Assembly: GCA_034638255.1 (NCBI GenBank)
Contig: JAWPGT010000013.1
Coordinates: forward strand, 372,001 to 436,000
From: Coprinus comatus
Taxonomy: Eukaryota > Basidiomycota > Agaricomycetes > Agaricales > Agaricaceae
DNA: 64,000 nucleotides
Direction: 5' to 3'
Shown: piece after piece, positions 59,177 to 64,000 of the stretch
How positions within the stretch are numbered: the first letter of the stretch is position 1
Layout of the letters: each line of letters opens with the position of its first letter
Made by a program: the position numbers and the translations under genes
The notes under the pieces: generated by a model
Told to the model about the DNA's origin: nothing
Databases searched by the model: none
What the model saw: the letters and a program-made list of their open reading frames with translations, nothing else

Positions 59177-60052
59177 TGGGCTACCATCTCATAACATGAG
59201 GACTTATATGGTATATGTTGCATCATCAGCTGTCACCAAATTCTATCGAAGAAGGGCAAGAGAGGATGAGTAATGGGCATGCGTTAGAGAATTTCAAATT
59301 TGTCATGAATCCGGGAGATTTCATGTTTATGTCCATTACGTCCATGTCCTTCTTGTCTCACCTATGCAGGGTGCTCTTAGGACATTCCAAAGTTATGTGA
59401 AAAGTGTTTTCCTTGAGTGCTGCGCATCCCGAATGCCAAGAAGCATTGCTGGGGGGCGTTATGCTATATGTTCTCCTGTATACCGTCAAGGTCAAAGATG
59501 TATTATTGTACACGACTTGCGATGGTTTTCTTCTGGGGTTTCCAAATAGGTTTATCCGTTGTAATATCCGAAAATAGTCATCGTCCAACACTTAGGAAAC
59601 AGACCCATTTGTACTGTGCAATCACCTGGTGCATGAATTAAAATATTAATCAATCACCCTTTTCAGCTTCTTGAAGCCTTGGCGAGTGAACTAGTGCACT
59701 AGGGGTCTCTGGTTTTCGACCTTTGTGGGTGGCAGCGGAATCCCGGATGTGATGGATATTTCAGGGCATTTCAATGATGCATGTAGTCTGCCCTAATTAT
59801 CATGTCGTTTTTGAAAGTGTAGATTTGTCATTATCACATTTCATAATTGCTATGCTGTTATGTAATACACATATATGTACTAAATGATCGAACACGTCAA
59901 AAGTGGCGAACACATTCACAACAAAAGCCATATATGTGGTGGCCTAGAAGCCACACGCAACAACTTTCCCACAGATTTATCGGGAGAAAATCCCGAGTAT
60001 TTTTCGTAAGACACATCAGAAGCGTGAACAAAGATGAGATGTACATACGCCT

Positions 60053-60082
60053 ACAGCCGAGTGAAGTACAGCCGAGTGAAGT
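60053..60082. repeat. Tandem duplication of a 15-mer
   Basis: ACAGCCGAGTGAAGT occurs twice without a gap, in non-coding DNA. Confidence 0.8.
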
Positions 60083-60581
60083 AGTAAACTGGAATCCACT
60101 GCCTTAGTCGGCGATCTGTTAAATATTATGGATTTGGGTGGGAAGTCAAAGTGGCTTAAGCTAAAAGACGGAGGGGTTTAGAAGTTAATCTAACCTACAA
60201 AGGTCAAACATCAGATGTTCTTGAATAGTGCAACAGCTGGATTCAGCGTTTAAGTTAAATGCGGGTTCACCCAAATGCGTATTAGTTTTTAAGAGAACTT
60301 TTGATGGATATTCGCAAGACTGACAACGGCGGTAGACCAGAGTTTTACTCGAAAAGTAGCATGGTTGAGTAGGATTAGAAAAGTGGAAGTTGGTGTTGGA
60401 TTTGAAACGCCTATATACTACAGACTCAGGTCGGCCGGTGAAAGTAAGATTATTCATGTAGTTCTATGCTGTAGAACAGATCGCAGTCACGATTAAATAG
60501 GGCCGAAGTGTGACCAGGTATGCATGCTGCCTGGTTGCTGGTCAGGTGAATGAATGGGGGTAGCAGGTACCAACTCACATT

Positions 60582-60773
60582 CTAATGATGATTGTCGCTG
60601 TGCCCCTTGCTAAATACAAAGTTGTCGGCCACAACGTAGAGAGTAAAGGCAGCGAGGCCGATTCCAAAGCCGGGGAATAGGTTTCGGAACATCACGCGGT
60701 TTTGAAAGACAGAATGCTGGCGCCAAGCATCACGTTTTGCCCAAGGATCTCTGAAAAGCGGTAGGTTGGGCAT
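60582..60773 (-). CDS. NDUFB3: NADH:ubiquinone oxidoreductase subunit NDUFB3/B12 type
   Basis: Accessory membrane-arm subunit of mitochondrial complex I. A single exon encodes 63 residues, starting at the ATG complementary to 60771-60773: MPNLPLFRDPWAKRDAWRQ. The RDPWxxxxAWR motif is the NDUFB3 signature. One membrane helix follows (FGIGLAAFTLYVVADNFV), then a short His-rich tail (KGHSDNHH). This is shorter than the animal protein (about 98 residues), as in other fungi. It is divergent from TOP1 with 276 bp between starts. Confidence 0.85.
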   Translation of the reverse strand: MPNLPLFRDPWAKRDAWRQHSVFQNRVMFRNLFPGFGIGLAAFTLYVVADNFVFSKGHSDNHH

Positions 60774-61049
60774 ACTGGACTACATGCAGATGAATAATGT
60801 ATCGCCCGGCAGAACGAGGACTTGACTTACGGAGGTACACAGGACGTTTCTGAGAGCGAAGTAGCCAGCTATAGGGAGGAGTGATCTGCCGGCTTTAGGG
60901 CAGGCTTAGGGGACTTAGCGTTGATCAACAGTCATTGCCTTTCAACGTTTCCTCTGTCTCCCAACTACCCTCCTTGATCTCCATCCTGTATATACCGTCT
61001 TGTACACTCTTTTTTGCTTTTATACCACTCCCTTTATCTGGCCTTAGCA

Positions 61050-64000
61050 ATGTCAAGCGATTCTGCCATGTATTCAGATGACGACAAACCGCTAGCGACC
61101 AAATCAGTCCCCAATGGCAAGAACAATGGCAGCTTTCCCAAGACCAATGGGCGCGTCAACGGGGAACAAGGCGACTTCGAGATGAGCGATGCCGATGAGC
61201 AACCTTTGGTTTGTCACAATCATAATTAATATATACTCCACGCTGATCTTATTCTTCACAGCTGGCACGTAAAAATACTAGCAAAGTCTCCCCTCCCCTT
61301 AAGCGCAAGAAACGCATAGACACCGATTATTCCTCAAGTGAAGACGACGTGCCTCTGGCTTCATCCCCCGCTAAACCCGCCAAATCTTCATCAAGCAAAC
61401 GTAAAGGCAAACGTGAATCTGCCACAGAGCGCGTCACCAACAAAAAGCCTCCGAAGAAGAAAGTCAAGCAAGAGAGCGATGAATCTGGCGACGACGACAA
61501 ACCCCTTGTTTCAAAGCCGCGAAATGGAAAAACGCGGCAAGTCAAGACGGAGGTAGAGTCTGACGATGACGATGATCCTATTATAAAGAAAACGGAGACA
61601 AAGCGCCGTGGTAAACCCGTCAAAGACGAGGTACTAGAACCTGAACGTGCTAAGCCGAAAAAGCAAGGGAAAGTGAAGAAGGAAGAAGAGGAAAAGAAGG
61701 GCAAGAAGAAAGCGAAGGAGGAAAAAGAAGAAGAGGTTTTCAAGTGGTGGGAGCAGGATCCAAACGGTGATGGTAGTGCCAAATGGGAAACCTTAGAACA
61801 TAATGGGGTTTTCTTCCCTCCACCCTATGAGCCCCTCCCCTCGAATGTCAAGATGAAATACAGTGGTGTGTTTACCTTTCACCCCCCAAAGTAATTTTTA
61901 CATATATCATTTCACAGGCAAGAATGTTGATTTGTCCCTGGAGGCCGAAGAAGTAGCAGGGTTTTTTGCTGCTTTACTTGAAACACCACATGCACAAGAC
62001 GCCGTGTTTATTAAGAATTTCTTTGAGGACTGGAAGAAGGTTTTGAAGGATCATCCACCTGTAAGTTTATGATCTATTTTTCCTTGTGTAATTATTCACA
62101 TCAGTTTAGAGAGATGGTACAAAGATCACTAAATTTGAATCGTGTGATTTTCGCCCCATGTTTGAATACTTCGAGGCGGAGAAAGCCAAAAAGAAAGCCA
62201 TGACCTCCGAGGAGAAGAAAGCAGCAAAAAAAGCTAAAGACGAATTGGAGGCCAAATATACACACTGTTTCCTCGATAAGCGTAAAGAAAAGGTTGGTAA
62301 TTTTAGGGTTGAACCTCCAGGTCTCTTTCGAGGTCGTGGGGAACATCCCAAGAAGGGCGCGCTCAAGGTATGTGACCACCACAAGAGTTTATGCGAGAAT
62401 TTCATATACTAATTTTATCGATTCGCAGTTCCGTGTTAGGCCGGAAGACATCACGCTCAATATTGGGAAAGATGCTCCCACTCCTGTTCCCAATGTCCCT
62501 GGTAAATGGAAGGCCGTCCAGCATGATAATACAGTCACTTGGCTAGCGAATTGGACTGAGAATATTAATGGCAATCATAAATATGTATTCCTCGCGGCTG
62601 GTAGTTCTTTGAAAGGTCAAAGTGACATGCAAAAATTCGAGAAAGCCAGAGAGCTCAAGGTCAGTTCTAAAAAGTGTTTATTCACAATATATACTCATCT
62701 TATTACATTTGTAGAGTCATGTTGACCGGATTCGCCTAAATTACAATGCTGATCTTAAGTCCAAGGTCATGGCTGATCGTCAACGTGCCACAGCGATGTA
62801 TTTCATTGATAGGCTAGCCCTTCGAGCTGGAAACGAAAAGGGCGAGGACGAAGCCGATACCGTAGGCTGTTGTTCACTACGATGTGAACATGTGACGTTA
62901 GAAGCGCCAGACTTTCTCATTTTTGACTTCCTTGGTAAAGATTCTATCCGATACTACAACAGAGTAAAAGTGGAGGCACAAGTTTTTAAGAACATTCGAA
63001 TTTTTAAGGAGAACAAGAATGATGACGACAACTTGTTTGATCGCGTGAACGTAAGCGTTCTTGGCTCTTGGTGATATGATGTGAAAACAACTGATATATG
63101 AAAATGGGTAGACAAGCTCGTTGAATAAACATCTCAACAATGAGATGAAAGGTTTAACTGCAAAAGTATTCCGTACTTTCAATGCTTCGTCGACTTTCCA
63201 GCGCCTTTTGGATGCAGAGGATATATCCAAGGCAACATTGCAGGAAAAACTTAATGCGTACAACAGAGCTAATCGAGAGGTTGCCATTCTCTGTAACCAT
63301 CAACGTAGTGCCCCCAAGACACATGACCAATCCATGGAGCGTATGCGGAATAGAGTATGTAACCTCTCGCCTCTGCTTTTGTGGATAGTACTGACTATAT
63401 TTTTAGCATCGTGCACTTAAATACGATCGTATGAAGCTTCGTCATGCGCTATTTGCTCTCGATTCCAAGTACAAGAAACAGAAGAAGTATATGGGTGATG
63501 AATCCGACTTGGACGACGACTGGATTGTCAATCACGAAGAGCAGCTCCTAGAGAAAGAGATTGAGAAGGTCGAGAAGAAATTTCAACGCGATAATGAGAA
63601 ACTTGTTGAGGAAGGGAAAACTCCCCACGACAAGAGCGTGCTTCAGGAACGCCTGGAAGCGGTAGATGAGGAGTTCAAGAGACTCGCAAAAGAGCGAGGG
63701 ACAGGCCAAGCTAAACTTAAGCGCGAGAAACCTGTTGAAAAATTGGAGGAGATGATAGACAAGCTTACTGAGAAAATCAAAGCCTTCAAGTTGCAAATGA
63801 TTGATCGGGATGAAGGGAAAGAGATCGCACTGGGCACAAGGTTTGTTTCAAAAAACCGAATTAACCACATCAATCTGACTTGTCGCTCTACAGTAAAATT
63901 AATTATCTAGATCCTCGGTGAGTCGCTTGTACGCCCAACTGATAGAGTTTGCTAACAGACTTGTGTAGCATAACTGCAGCATGGTGTCAAATTCACCAAG
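61050..64000 (+). CDS. TOP1: DNA topoisomerase I, type IB (3' partial)
   Basis: Relaxes supercoils through a transient 3'-phosphotyrosine. The ATG at 61050 ([19 protein letters not shown]) opens the long, charged, Lys/Glu/Ser-rich N-terminal domain up to about 61740. The core domain starts [20 protein letters not shown]. Catalytic residues are in place: [15 protein letters not shown] (Arg), [10 protein letters not shown] (Arg) and [19 protein letters not shown] (His). A coiled-coil linker follows (about 63430-63830). The active-site SKINYLDPR is encoded largely by a 24-nt exon (63894-63917). The next exon starts at 63969 ([10 protein letters not shown]) and runs off the window, so the last few residues are missing. 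There are about ten introns. Confidence 0.96.
63894..63917 (+). other. TOP1: 24-nt micro-exon carrying the TOP1 catalytic tyrosine
   Basis: Between acceptor ctctacag and donor gtgagt, the exon encodes most of SKINYLDPR, including the active-site Tyr. It enters after two bases of the Ser codon and leaves after two of the Arg codon, so its length is a multiple of three. Confidence 0.85.

Larger units (their letters stand above)
58937..60581. other. 1.6-kb gene-poor region
   Basis: It contains the orphan ORF 58958-59176 (minus), a 15-bp tandem duplication at 60053-60082, and only short unrecognised frames. One of these is a 90-codon minus-strand frame at 60185-60457. Nothing resembles a known gene. 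Confidence 0.5.

Noticed and set aside
1..60000. Clustering of membrane-traffic genes (CSF1, YIP1, TRAPPC1, COG2, VPS8) as a functional cluster
   Set aside because: They are spread over about 50 kb, mixed with unrelated genes and in both orientations; chance is the simpler explanation.
60185..60457. 90-codon minus-strand frame with two VYRR segments
   Set aside because: No family, no context and no splice support; likely chance.

Overview
This is nuclear DNA from a filamentous basidiomycete fungus, most likely an Agaricomycete. Genes are dense and split by many 45-65 nt GT..AG introns. The gene set is fungal: two Zn2Cys6 regulators, ILV1, FUN30, RMT2, CSF1, COG2 and VPS8. GC content looks moderate by eye. 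No tRNA, rRNA, CRISPR array or intact transposon was recognised.

Layout. 1-16 kb: CSF1 (5' end off the window), YIP1, NSA2, a large Zn2Cys6 regulator and SDHAF4. 16-18.7 kb: a gene-poor stretch. 18.7-29.7 kb: SmD3, a CLC exchanger, a GLTSCR1-domain protein, APC/C subunit CDC23, ALG14 and U2AF1. 29.7-36.5 kb: looser, with a second Zn2Cys6 regulator and a divergent mitochondrial carrier-like protein among long non-coding stretches. 36.5-56.8 kb: tightly packed FUN30, TRAPPC1/BET5, RMT2, PRKRIP1, COG2, VPS8, a PHD-finger protein and ILV1. 57-58.7 kb: a HAD/terpene-cyclase fusion of the AstC type. 58.7-60.6 kb: gene-poor, with a 31-nt poly(T). 60.6-64 kb: the complex I subunit NDUFB3 and DNA topoisomerase I (3' end off the window).

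Most genes are conserved housekeeping functions: membrane traffic (YIP1, TRAPPC1, COG2, VPS8, CSF1), splicing (SmD3, U2AF1, PRKRIP1), chromatin and topology (FUN30, PHD protein, GLTSCR1 protein, TOP1), ribosome assembly (NSA2), mitochondria (SDHAF4, NDUFB3, carrier) and amino-acid synthesis (ILV1). There is no operon-like logic. Neighbours are mostly divergent or convergent with short shared promoters or terminators, several of which carry a GTCA[C/T]GTGA or CACGTG element. The outlier is the HAD/terpene-cyclase fusion, a secondary-metabolism enzyme sitting alone among housekeeping genes.

Gene models were built by reading splice sites by eye. Outer coordinates are start codon to stop codon with introns included. 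Internal exon borders are reliable where I quote them and approximate elsewhere.
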